Shown here: one piece after another, positions 32,553 to 41,651 of the stretch
Layout: each line of letters begins with the position of its first letter
Position numbering within the stretch: the stretch's first letter is position 1
DNA from: Agarophyton chilense
Lineage: Eukaryota; Rhodophyta; Florideophyceae; Gracilariales; Gracilariaceae
Assembly: GCA_030374765.1 (NCBI GenBank)
Contig: JARGXX010000120.1
Coordinates: forward strand, 62,001-126,000
Direction of reading: 5' to 3'
Length of the DNA stretch: 64,000 bases
Position numbers and translations under genes: made by a program
Notes under the pieces: generated by a model
The model's input: the letters and a program-made list of their open reading frames with translations, nothing else
Told to the model about the DNA's origin: nothing
Database searches by the model: none

Positions 32553-35288
32553 TCAGATGGATCTAAAGCGAGAGCTCGACGGGGTCATGGAGCGTAGACG
32601 AGACTCGTTTCGCTCCGCTGCCCTTTTCGATGTCAGCCATTTTAGTTGCCTCGGAATAGCACTAAAGGGTACTTTCTTTGCCAATATGTAGGCTCTGTAT
32701 CCAGCATTAGATGCTTCAGTGTATCCTGTTCCTTGAAAAAGGTACAGGCGTGGGACAGCAGCGTTTCTAAAGCACGCAACAAGCAGCTGTGGTCTATAAA
32801 CGTACAGATATGCGTACCAATTTGGAAGCTTCTCCGTAAAGCTCTGGAAGAACTTGGTTTGGAATTCTGAGTGGTGTTTTGTGAAAGAAGGAAGGGACAG
32901 GGATCTTCTAATATTTAATAGGCCCCTACTCATTTCATCGCACCATTGCCGACGCCCAATCATTGCACACCATGATGTAACATTCTTCATTTGGTTTTGG
33001 TTAAGAGGCCATTCATCTAACAATATGAATGAGTTCTCGAACACCTTTTCAGTGGCTGCGATGCAGGCAGCGCATTGGTCCATTGTTATCAGAGATGGTG
33101 AGATGGGAATCATCGACTTGAACCGCGAAAGAGTGCCAACGAAGTCTGCCTCAGTTTCTCCACTCATAAAAGCCATAAAGAATGTGAGAGTGAACCCGTC
33201 GTTTGCTCTTCCATTAATTGTGAGAACTGGAAAGCCATAACGATTGGCAATTGCCTTACATTCGACAGATACCCCAGGCACCACCCCGCATCTTCTGTAA
33301 TCCTCGATCCACTCTTTAAAAGCCCAACAGGCGGAGGTCATTCGACCGTGTGCATCGCAATTAAACGCAAATTTGTTCTGCACTTCTTCATGATGAAGTG
33401 ACACCAAAGTCTCTATCAGACTCGTGCACTCAAGATCCTTCGGGTTGCTGATCGCGTGATTATACCCAACCATATTTCTCTCAGACCGCACATTTATGGG
33501 AACACCATACTTGTCCGACAGAAACCTGACAGTGTCTCCTAGGCTCATGTGAAGATTGCTGGTCATGTGCAAGGCTTCGGAGCGCATTTTTGGCGATAGG
33601 TATCTCATCCCGCCATTCTCCTTTAAAGGGATATGATTGTGCTTTGCTTCTCGAAAGTCCCCAACATAGCATCTACCATCCTCTTCGTTTTCTGGAACCA
33701 AAGTCTTCACCGTCATTGAAAAGTTGCAGAGGTGGTTTCCGTGGCCTTTGCGGCATTTCAAGATACATTTCCTCAGCACACGGGTATCTTTACCACTTCC
33801 ACTTTTAGCATCCACCTGTACGGACTTCTCTCCCACGAACATAGAAGTCCTACACTTCAGTCTATAGCCCAGACACTCAGAAATGTACCGCACTTCTTTA
33901 ACGACATCCTGACCAGGAGCGTTGACTTCCAAGCTTCTAAAAAAAGAGATAACAGCCGCCTCAAAAACTTCATGGACATCCAACTTCTCTTCCTTACAGT
34001 ACTTCACCGCACTATCCTGCACTGCTTCGGAGCAGTCGCTGACGTTTCCCTCTGGGTTTAATTTCTCTTTTGAAAGAGTCACGAGCTCATCTGGAAGCTC
34101 TTCGTTTTCATCTAGGAACCAAAACCGTTCAATGAGTTCTGAAGCGTTTTCATTACCTTCCACTTCAGTGTGCTCATGCATCACTAAGTCGTCGATCTCT
34201 TTGCCACCAGAAATCACAGATAACAGATTACGGAGTTCCTGAGAGTTGAACGCCAGGACGGAATTTGGTTCACAATCGGATTTCCTTTCATCTACATTCG
34301 CTATTTTGGAGATGTCTTCCTGGCTAAAACCCGTTCCACTTTCGGCAGAGACGTCGATTTGCTCCCTGACGTCATTTATTTTCCGACCGACTCCACCGAC
34401 GTCAGTTTGTAATTGCTCTGAATCCCCGTTTCTTTCATCGTTCAGAGCCCTACTGCCCCTATTCCCCTCATGGCCATTTGTTGGAAATGGTGGTACCGCA
34501 GAAGCAGGACGCAGTATTGCTTTGTGTTCAACTGGTCTCGGTTGAATTGAGCGCGCCTCTGTAGTCCTAAATGCTTGGATCTCGATAGCATGAGGATGTC
34601 CGCAGACGCTTTGTCCGTCTACACCAAGGGCCATTGGTAGGCGAGGGAAAGTCTTTTCTTGTAATATAACCCAATACTTCTGCTTCTTTCCAACGATCTT
34701 CCCGCGAAAGGAATGAAAGTGCTTGAGCATTTTCTCCTTCATAGCAGGACGCCGCCCTTCAACTATAGTTTCAGAAACTCCATTCCAATTCGCTTTGTGC
34801 GAATGATTAAATTTGACGACCACTGACCAACGCTGAGAATTGATAGTAGGTAATGCCACCACGATACTTGCCAGACACTTTTGTTTGTGCTGCAGACAAC
34901 GAAAGCGTGCTGTAAGAAGACGAAAATCGCGCTTTGATTGCTTTTTAACATATCTAAGGTAGTGAAATGAGAACGAAAACCCTGTCTCGTGGCTTATACA
35001 AGCAACAAGACGCGGAACATCCTTAGTTTTCCCTGAATAATGACCACGTCCAAGGGTTGCGTCGGAAGATAGAATGCCGGCCAGAGAGCATGAGAACACA
35101 TCATGCAGTACTTCCTCCACGATGGGCTCCACCACCAGTTGCCCTTTTCTGGGCCCTGTAGAATCTCGGAACCTTATCCGCTTTTCCGAGATTCTGGCAG
35201 GCATTGGAGGCATATTAGCATTTTTGTGCTCAACTCTCATGCGCACTTGCATCCGAAATCGCTTCTGATGTTTCTCCAGCTCTTCCAA
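32553..35288 (-). CDS. MULE-type transposase (911-codon open frame)
   Basis: The first codon of the open stretch is TTG, and the frame extends upstream without an ATG before a TAA, so the true start is unknown (it may be spliced to the upstream gene). Residues about 20-210 hold an N-terminal C/H-rich DNA-binding-like part (ARFRCLQHKQKCLASIVV; FNHSHKANW) and a second similar part occurs near 500-600 (CRTSMFVGEKS; KCRKGHGNHLCNFSMTVK; AKHNHIP), resembling duplicated FAR1/WRKY-GCM1-type fingers. The MULE core is near 690-800: VECKAIANRYGFPVLTINGR, FFMAFMSGETEADFVGTLSR and SLITMDQCAACIAATEKVFE. The first catalytic Asp (usually DCTYKTN) is Glu, while the second (MDQ) is kept. Confidence 0.8.
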   Translation of the reverse strand: MEELEKHQKRFRMQVRMRVEHKNANMPPMPARISEKRIRFRDSTGPRKGQLVVEPIVEEVLHDVFSCSLAGILSSDATLGRGHYSGKTKDVPRLVACISHETGFSFSFHYLRYVKKQSKRDFRLLTARFRCLQHKQKCLASIVVALPTINSQRWSVVVKFNHSHKANWNGVSETIVEGRRPAMKEKMLKHFHSFRGKIVGKKQKYWVILQEKTFPRLPMALGVDGQSVCGHPHAIEIQAFRTTEARSIQPRPVEHKAILRPASAVPPFPTNGHEGNRGSRALNDERNGDSEQLQTDVGGVGRKINDVREQIDVSAESGTGFSQEDISKIANVDERKSDCEPNSVLAFNSQELRNLLSVISGGKEIDDLVMHEHTEVEGNENASELIERFWFLDENEELPDELVTLSKEKLNPEGNVSDCSEAVQDSAVKYCKEEKLDVHEVFEAAVISFFRSLEVNAPGQDVVKEVRYISECLGYRLKCRTSMFVGEKSVQVDAKSGSGKDTRVLRKCILKCRKGHGNHLCNFSMTVKTLVPENEEDGRCYVGDFREAKHNHIPLKENGGMRYLSPKMRSEALHMTSNLHMSLGDTVRFLSDKYGVPINVRSERNMVGYNHAISNPKDLECTSLIETLVSLHHEEVQNKFAFNCDAHGRMTSACWAFKEWIEDYRRCGVVPGVSVECKAIANRYGFPVLTINGRANDGFTLTFFMAFMSGETEADFVGTLSRFKSMIPISPSLITMDQCAACIAATEKVFENSFILLDEWPLNQNQMKNVTSWCAMIGRRQWCDEMSRGLLNIRRSLSLPSFTKHHSEFQTKFFQSFTEKLPNWYAYLYVYRPQLLVACFRNAAVPRLYLFQGTGYTEASNAGYRAYILAKKVPFSAIPRQLKWLTSKRAAERNESRLRSMTPSSSRFRSI

Positions 35289-36874
35289 TGAGATGGATTG
35301 TTTGTGAGAATTGTGACCGACGTCATCTCCGTCCGAACCGAACCAAGCGTAGTATTACTCCCAGAATCGCCGTCGTTGCCCTCCCTTTGATTTTCGATTA
35401 CGTTGTGGAAAACATTACCGTAAATTTTCTCATATTGCACACTTCTCTCAACACATGAGTTATTCCGACCTTCCACAATGCTTTCATCTATTTTGTTTGC
35501 GCTGCGTTTCGTTTCACGTGACCATCCTTCTTCATCCGAACCCAATTTCTTCACACGTTCTAATACCATAAGCCTGATGGGTTTAGAAAAATTGGAACGG
35601 TGCAGAAGCGGATTCCGCAACCTCTTCAATCGCGTCCTGCCCTCCTCTCGACACTGAAAATAGTTATCACGATGATGAATACGATACGAAGCAACCATCA
35701 TTTCTGTCACTCTGTTAGTCTTAAAGAATGAAGAAGCCAGGAACACCTGTAGTATGTGGCTCTTTAAAGCGGACAATCGGTAACGCTCGGAAAGATCCCG
35801 GTTACAACCACACTTGTGAGTTGTTGTTGGTGAGAAGCCTCTATCAGAAGCAAACTCAGTAGCCAGTGCCAACAAATAGAAACCGTAACTGAGCCCGTCG
35901 GACTGGGGTTTGTAACCCCGTGTGACAAGCATGTAGTTCTTGGTTGACACTACAACGCAGAACTTACTCTCCAAGATTGCATATTCAAATGCCTCCCAAA
36001 AGAATTCCATTACATCTTTGGGATACAAACTCCGTAAACTGTCTCCAAAATAGACCGTCTGCTTTTGTCGACGAGCACGAGAAGATCCATTATAACGCAT
36101 ACCTAAAAAACACACCCCAGTGGTTTCCGTTGATATTAAAAAACACGAAAACGGTATCAATACGACTAACATCTCCAGTTATGTTGACAGTGAAGCACTT
36201 CTTTAAACTTTCAAGGAATGCTTGGCGCAGAAGAGGAGACCGTTTCAATCGTCTTGTATATCCGTGAAGAGCCATCCCTGTCTCGCATGGGCAGAAACAG
36301 ACCCCTGGCATCGGCTTCATATCCAATAACGCTGAAATTATTAAATCGGAACAAATCATTGATCCTGGTAGCGAGCTGTAAACAGGAGAAATAGGTTGGT
36401 GTTGTTGATTTTCCGCTCGAACAATATTGTACAAATGGTTGTGTATTAATAAACATCTTTCTTCCGTGTTTTTGGTGTTCATTCCAGAATGAATTGCTAA
36501 GTCATTGTAAAACTTTCTACACATTATTGACGATTCGGCATCATTATCGTGACAAAAGATGGAATCAAGAAGTACGTCATTGAACGCGTTTGGGGTTGGG
36601 GAATCATCTTCATAACGTTTTTGTCAGTTAAATTCCATTAGAACGCGCTTTTAGTAAAACAGTTCTTACCTTGACTCAAAGACATCACTAAAAGGGATGG
36701 AAAAGAAACGATCGGAGACCGAAAGCGATCTTCCCAATTGACGTCGTCGATGATGTCGAGAGTGTCGCGCTGACGCTGTGAATCGGCATGACTCTCCCCC
36801 TCTCGATTTGAAAAGTGCGCTCTTGCTTTTCTGTTGACTTGGCTTCCGACAATTGGGTCGATGTTGAATCCCAT
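35240..36874 (-). CDS. Ulp1/C48-like protease gene of the MULE, spliced, probably inactive
   Basis: It starts at the ATG inside the right inverted repeat (GFNIDPIVGSQVNRKARAHF). A good intron lies at 36608-36669 (62 nt, GTAAGA, branch-like AACTGAC, GAAG end, phase 1), leading into DDSPTPNAFNDVLLDSIFCH. Downstream is the order expected of Ulp1/SENP cysteine proteases: catalytic His-Trp in FFNINGNHWGVFF, Asp in YFGDSLRSLYP, and the Cys block PQSDGLSYGFYLLALATEFA, where Tyr stands in place of the nucleophile Cys (usually DGxxCG). A frame change or a small intron lies between the HW and GDSL motifs near 36095-36115. The C-terminal part is basic and Ser/Asn-rich, and its end overlaps the start of the transposase frame. 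Ulp1-like domains are known in some plant MULEs (Kaonashi type). Confidence 0.65.
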
Positions 36875-37009
36875 TCTGTGATTGGAGAAGAGAGCTACCT
36901 ACCTCTACGGTGCCGTTTAGCAGGGTACTGGATGTTGAACCTCTGCTTCTGATTGGCCAGGGGTCTGACTCCAGCGACGCCGTGTCAATTCGGCCCGAGC
37001 CGAAATTTC
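36784..37009. repeat. Right terminal inverted repeat of the MULE
   Basis: The mirror of the left repeat, ending CCGAAATTTC. It carries the first codons of the Ulp1-like gene, so promoter and start codon lie within the repeat. Similarity to the left end continues patchily inwards to about 36745. Confidence 0.92.
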
Positions 37010-37018
37010 GTTGACTGT

Positions 37019-37923
37019 ACGCATGTATAGAATCTTAAGACAACCGCCGATTGACCCGCTGGCCACGAGCTGCTATGAGGGGTGACCGCAAAACGAAGGG
37101 GGCGTCCACGTGAGGGAGACCAAGCATGACGACCTTTCCTCCGAACTCGCCTCGAGCCGAGCACTACTCTTTCGCAGCCTCGTGACCTCGCGATCAGGAC
37201 GACCTGATCGAACTGATTCTAGTGTTCCAATCCGCTACGCCGCTCGCACACCCCACCAGGTGTCACAGTGTGTGTGTCGTTTATTGATTATTGCAAGCGC
37301 GTGCATTATGCGCGCTTATAATGATTCACGGACTGTACGTACGAACATGAAGAATTACACTTCCGACCGAACCTCAAAGTGAGGGCAGCTTTGTAGACTC
37401 GCTATTCTTAAAGGTAGAGCGAAAGAGTTAATTTACTGGTAGTTAGCTGGTAGTTAGCTTGATGATGTGAAAGGAACTGACGATGTTGGCGAGAAGTTCA
37501 GACACAACACTCTTGTTTTTGAAACTTCTCTGTGCATCAGGTACGTCGTCGTCATTCATATTATGTATTCCCTAGTAACGTGTACCTGCCAACCGGAATC
37601 ACATAAGAAGAGCCCTGCACTCGAATGTGGGTTGTGATATTTATATCGCAAAGCCATAGTTCCCTTAGAACCCGAGATCACGTGAGAATACTGGAGTCAC
37701 CGGCGTAGCTTTTGTGGGCGGCGCTAGTTTTCTGCGGAACTGCGGCAGTTGGAATACCGCGGTACAAGCAAACTAATATCATATTTCATTTTCCGTCTCC
37801 TCTCACGGGCAGATTGGCCTAGAGATCGCTTTGATCGCTTTCTCTCACCAGATAGCCTTCCAACCACTGAATGTCAAACCGTCTTCCCAAGCCTCATGTA
37901 CCTGTCAGATAAGGTTTCGACTT
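37019..37923. other. Intergenic, no gene seen
   Basis: No convincing open frame. It contains a small tandem duplication GGTAGTTAGCT near 37438-37460 and a GC-containing palindromic stretch GCATTATGCGCGC near 37305. It could hold 3' flanking sequence of the next gene. Confidence 0.4.
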
Positions 37924-39021
37924 TCAGGGCGCACCGTCGTTCAGTCTAGTGATCACTCGCTTCGACTCGTGCTTGTAAAGTGGCAACGAACCAATGCTTT
38001 CTGGGCCGTGGCCACATGCTGCGTCTAATAGAAGACGAGGGATCACCTCGCCTTCGATAAGCTGCATGGGTAGCAGGGATAGGTAGTAGCGTTCCATGCT
38101 CGCACAACTTAAGACTGTTCTTAATCGATCCCACACTTGGGCTTGCCGACCTTGTAGTATCAGTTGTTCCAAGACGAACATAGCAACATGCTGGTCCGGA
38201 AGATATCTCAGATATAACATCCAATCTTCGTTCATGCTTTCCAGAACGGCTCCGCTTAGAAAAGGTAGAGTAGGAGGTCCGAAGATACCCAAAGTGGCAC
38301 GCACTTTCCATGGATCCTCGTCAGTTACCTGTATCAGAGCGTTGTCAAGCAGGAAGCTGGCCCGATTTGTACTTTCGGTCTGTTCGAACTGACCACGCAG
38401 AACCGCAGTTAGGGCATTCCAAATCGAGGGATCAAGCGCATCTTTCATGTCCAGCACACCTTGTTCGGATTCACCCTGCGCCGCGTCCGCAAGCATGTTG
38501 ATTACGGCTTGTTGCATATCTTGCAACGACACGCGACGAAGAAACGAACCCAGCCTACTAGGCACGATGAGCGCGAAGGTTGTAGCCTCTGGACAAGTTT
38601 TGACGGGGTTGAGAAGGCCTTGTAGATGCAATGGAACTGAGAGCGAACCGGCGTTCACCGCATGCCATATGAAATCGTTCTCCTGGAGATGCCTTGTCGT
38701 TGCCGGAAAGATATTGAAGCATATTGCGGAGGATGTGACGAAAGAATAGTGGTGAGGGTTGGGATTCTTCGGGTGCGAGTGCAGTACCAAGTGGTGCGTC
38801 TTGAGCAAAATAGACTTGTGGTACGGCAATTGCTGATAAGATTGTTGGTCGGGCGATCGTTTTCCTAGAGCTCTTGCGCGGGAGGCTGAGGATCGCAGAG
38901 GAGCAGTGCTAACCACAGCATCTGCAAAATTGCAATATTCTGGAGGGGAACCAGGCATATCGATAACCAATTTGAATGAATGCTTCTGACAGAGCGCGCC
39001 CGTAGTAAAGATCCGCACCAT
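37924..39021 (-). CDS. Hypothetical protein, 365 aa
   Basis: Starts at ATG (MVRIFTTGALCQKHSFKLVI). The N-terminal third is low-information and could partly be 5' UTR, an intron or another frame. From about residue 115 (NDFIWHAVNAGSLSVPLHLQ) to the end the composition is that of a folded, Leu-rich, mostly helical soluble protein (QDMQQAVINMLADAAQGESE; LPDQHVAMFVLEQLILQGRQ). No signal peptide, membrane segment or known motif is recognised. An overlapping open stretch on the same strand up to 39215 may supply an alternative first exon (MILRAFPATCVSALACVEAI), which looks like an organelle-targeting sequence. I do not recognise the family and infer no function. Confidence 0.45.
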   Translation of the reverse strand: MVRIFTTGALCQKHSFKLVIDMPGSPPEYCNFADAVVSTAPLRSSASRARALGKRSPDQQSYQQLPYHKSILLKTHHLVLHSHPKNPNPHHYSFVTSSAICFNIFPATTRHLQENDFIWHAVNAGSLSVPLHLQGLLNPVKTCPEATTFALIVPSRLGSFLRRVSLQDMQQAVINMLADAAQGESEQGVLDMKDALDPSIWNALTAVLRGQFEQTESTNRASFLLDNALIQVTDEDPWKVRATLGIFGPPTLPFLSGAVLESMNEDWMLYLRYLPDQHVAMFVLEQLILQGRQAQVWDRLRTVLSCASMERYYLSLLPMQLIEGEVIPRLLLDAACGHGPESIGSLPLYKHESKRVITRLNDGAP

Positions 39022-39215
39022 ACGCTAGTCGTGCTGGACAGACGCAATGAGCGCGTTGTTGCGGAGAGAAGCACACGGGCGCCTATGACGGCCGCCCTTC
39101 TTCTAAATACGGGAGAGCTCGATCCAAGAGACCGAATGTAGATATTGGCACGTGCGATTGCTTCCACGCAAGCCAAAGCTGACACGCAAGTGGCCGGAAA
39201 GGCTCGAAGAATCAC

Positions 39216-39816
39216 ACTACGTATTTGATGTAGCGAACTTTACCACACGAAGCTCCGGTTGGTCGCCCTCGGGGGGAAGGAATTGGGTGAGTCCTTCAGC
39301 ACAGCTCAACAGCTGTGGCAGCTGTATCTTATCACAAGAACATTACGCGTCACCCCCCAGCATTGGCAGTGGTTTTGTCGCGAGTGTCAAGTGCGCCTAT
39401 CGCTGTCTCGTACCAAAGCTGACGAATTGGAACGAGGGCAAGCTACGTGCTTTGTACTCGTCCATCGGTTGTACTCGAATAATATCTTCTCTTACTGGTC
39501 CTCTCCAAATTGGAAGCTGTTATCGAGCGCCTAGCGCTGAAAGTAGCGCGGCAGCGGGCGTCGTGCCAGCTGTCCATACACGTCCGAATTAAGCGGATGC
39601 CACTAACTCCGTGGCCGCCGCTCGCGGAATGATCACCGTTACAGTGCCAAAGACACACACATCAGCGACGTCAGAGTTCACTTTCCTCGCCCCACCGTAT
39701 TGGAATACGGAGGAACAGCCTTTCGACTTTTTGAGACAATCGAATGTTGTTCAGCGAAAACACTCGGTACTTGCCGCCCACATTAAACGCTGGAAATGCT
39801 CACTGATGAAGGGCTT
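39216..39816. other. Intergenic, short open frames on both strands, none assigned
   Basis: Short plus-strand frames (for example VTPQHWQWFCRECQVRLSLS near 39350) have some coding flavour but no ATG-led gene or family match. Nothing firm can be said. Confidence 0.3.
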
Positions 39817-40416
39817 TCAAGAACAAATACATACAACGAGCATGATAGGTCGCGACGAAATCTGTAAGCGCCCCTCGCAGATGCCTCTCACACGAATGGA
39901 GGTGCGTCCAACGCCTCTCTCACGTCCCGCTCCGTTCCCGCACAAGGTTGTTAACTTAGAGTAGTACGACGGGTGCGAAGTTGCGATACAACAAGCACCC
40001 AACAATTGCTGCTCATTGCGTCTGAGTGCGTGTGGTGAGCGTTGGAGCACTAGTGCAATGCCTGAGCTATATTGCCATAGTATGACGGCCTTAGGCAACC
40101 GAACATTCTCCCAACATCTGTTGCACATTCGCTTTGCGCGTGCCACTTTCATGATGACTTGTTTCCATGACTCCATACATTCGACGTGGACTCCAAACAT
40201 AGGCGCGTATGCAGCCCCTACATCCACAAGAGTTTCTCGGCCAGCTTTCCACTTGCTTGCACCTAGTGGAAACCTCTTATTGCATGGCGGACATGACGAC
40301 TTTGAAACCGGGTTCGCACCTTGCGACCCAATTTTGATTTTGTATACGCCACCCAACTTCTTGGAACGCGAATTCAAGAAAGTCCAGGACACGAAGTAGC
40401 ATGAGTCACTTGACAT
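39817..40416 (-). CDS. Hypothetical protein with Cys/His metal-binding pattern
   Basis: An ATG-led frame of 199 codons (MSSDSCYFVSWTFLNSRSKK). Between residues about 40 and 105 are CPPCNKRF, GVHVECMESW and RMCNRCWENV. This gives CxxC, then HxxC, then CxxC, a plausible zinc-binding treble-clef or ribbon-like fold. The C-terminal third is basic and poorly structured and may be out of frame with the true 3' end. Coding-like minus-strand pieces at 40481-40678 and 40696-40914 (MKGHALCRFTNCADLQVWWS) could be upstream exons. Family unknown. It may be a lineage-specific nuclear protein. Confidence 0.4.
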   Translation of the reverse strand: MSSDSCYFVSWTFLNSRSKKLGGVYKIKIGSQGANPVSKSSCPPCNKRFPLGASKWKAGRETLVDVGAAYAPMFGVHVECMESWKQVIMKVARAKRMCNRCWENVRLPKAVILWQYSSGIALVLQRSPHALRRNEQQLLGACCIATSHPSYYSKLTTLCGNGAGRERGVGRTSIRVRGICEGRLQISSRPIMLVVCICS

Positions 40417-40419
40417 CTT

Positions 40420-41267
40420 GTTGGTCTACATCGTGGCCCACATGAGGCCCAGGGTCCTTGCAAAGCTCTGGTTCATTTCATCAACGTTCAAGAATGCTTT
40501 TGAAATCTCGATACAAGTCATAGCCATAGAAACATGCTGCGTGAGGCACTGGGAACCGTCCTGATTGACACCAGAACATATCTTTGCTCATTATCGGTGA
40601 AAACGGCATTGGAACAAAACGTGTTTGAACTTCAAAAGTGGAAAGGATTCGTGCCATTGTGCGGAAGGGTCCTTGCAATATGTTCTCTGCCCTGTTTAAT
40701 CTAGCCCGTCAGAATCCATAGGGGCTCTCCTCTCTGCACTCTTCGAATTCGCCAAGACCAGTGAGTGCTTCAGGGTGCCATGGTTGCCAGTGTAGAAGTC
40801 CAGCCAGTTTGGCGTTTTTGTGTCATTGAACGATGCTGACGACTTTTGGTTTCGAGACCACCAGACCTGTAGATCTGCACAATTCGTAAATCTGCAGAGC
40901 GCATGGCCTTTCATTGAGTGAGAGGGTTGCCCCTGTTTCCATGCTCATGGTAGTAGGGCTTCCGATTTTCGTAAATGATTCTGAGTACGATCACATATCG
41001 CATGCTCGTGTTGCAGAAGCGCTACGTTCTTGATTACGGTAACCCTGAGCCACGGTGCGACAACATTTCGCCCTACTTTCAGGCGTCTACGTGGCTATGC
41101 ACGCATGTAAGAGCGTGTTTGGCGGTGTTTGGCGGTGTTTCGTCGGGAGCTTGCTGTGCGAGGGTCATGGCTTGATGTAATTTTTTTTCATCGCGAGGTC
41201 TGCAGAAGAGAGCGAGTTTGTGACAGGCGCCCTTCTGTTTTGATCTCCACGTTAAACAACCCACAAG
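40420..41267. other. Region with possible upstream exons, otherwise empty
   Basis: Apart from the two minus-strand coding-like pieces described with the preceding entry, nothing is recognised. GTGTTTGGCG is repeated in tandem near 41118-41140. The 5' flank of the YidD gene has in-frame stops close to its ATG, so no N-terminal extension is coded contiguously. Confidence 0.3.
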
Positions 41268-41594
41268 ATGCTTCTCAACAATCGCGATAACAGTTTCGCA
41301 TGCGTGGTTTCGGCGCTCTGTCTCAAAAATGAGCGAGGTGTCGCACGCGTTGCGTCTGCGGCTATGCTATCCATCCTCGCGTTCTACCGGAAGAATATCA
41401 CAGACATTATGCCTCCCAATTGCAGATTCGTCCCTTCATGTTCAAAGTACATGGTGGAAGCCATTGAGACATATGGTGCTTGGCGAGGTTTTATTCTTAG
41501 CGCCTGGCGAGTGATTCGTTGCAACCCAACAGGTGGTGCAGGATACGATCCAGTCCAATGGCCGCCAGTTGGCTACAAAGCAGGGAGTTTCTAG
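41268..41594 (+). CDS. YidD-like membrane protein insertion factor (DUF37), probably plastid
   Basis: An ATG-led frame of 108 codons. Residues about 33-100 match YidD: LSILAFYRKNITDIMPPNCR, FVPSCSKYMVEAIETYGAWR, then LSAWRVIRCNPTGGAGYDPV. The Cys pair (NCRFVPSC) and the RCxP...GYDPV ending are diagnostic. Bacterial YidD helps the YidC insertase at the inner membrane. Cyanobacterial/plastid copies presumably act at plastid membranes with Alb3. The 30-residue N-terminal extension is short for a transit peptide, and TGA and TAA lie just upstream in frame, so any missing targeting sequence would need a spliced 5' exon. The 3' end faces the BRCT gene with only 57 bp between the stops. Confidence 0.82.
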   Translation: MLLNNRDNSFACVVSALCLKNERGVARVASAAMLSILAFYRKNITDIMPPNCRFVPSCSKYMVEAIETYGAWRGFILSAWRVIRCNPTGGAGYDPVQWPPVGYKAGSF

Positions 41595-41651
41595 AGAGTT
41601 GTACAGCGAAACTGTGTTTTATCAACGGGGTTGAGCGGGTGAGAGATTGCA

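Larger units (their letters stand above)
29870..37009 (-). mobile_element. Mutator-like DNA transposon (MULE) with Ulp1-like gene and captured MutS fragment
   Basis: About 7.1 kb bounded by inverted repeats of roughly 226 bp. Inside, on the minus strand, are a Ulp1/C48-like protease gene beginning in the right inverted repeat, a 911-codon MULE transposase, and a SWIM zinc-finger region. On the plus strand, next to the left repeat, is a piece of a host MutS homologue. A possible 9-10 bp target duplication is GCAATGTATA on the left against GCATGTATA on the right (one indel, and nine extra bases on the right), close to the 9-11 bp typical of MULEs. Catalytic substitutions and stops suggest this copy is defective, but the inverted repeats are only about 4-5% different. 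Confidence 0.85.

Noticed and set aside
32646-35291. Many plus-strand frames of 60-130 codons
   Set aside because: They are shadows of the MULE transposase on the minus strand.
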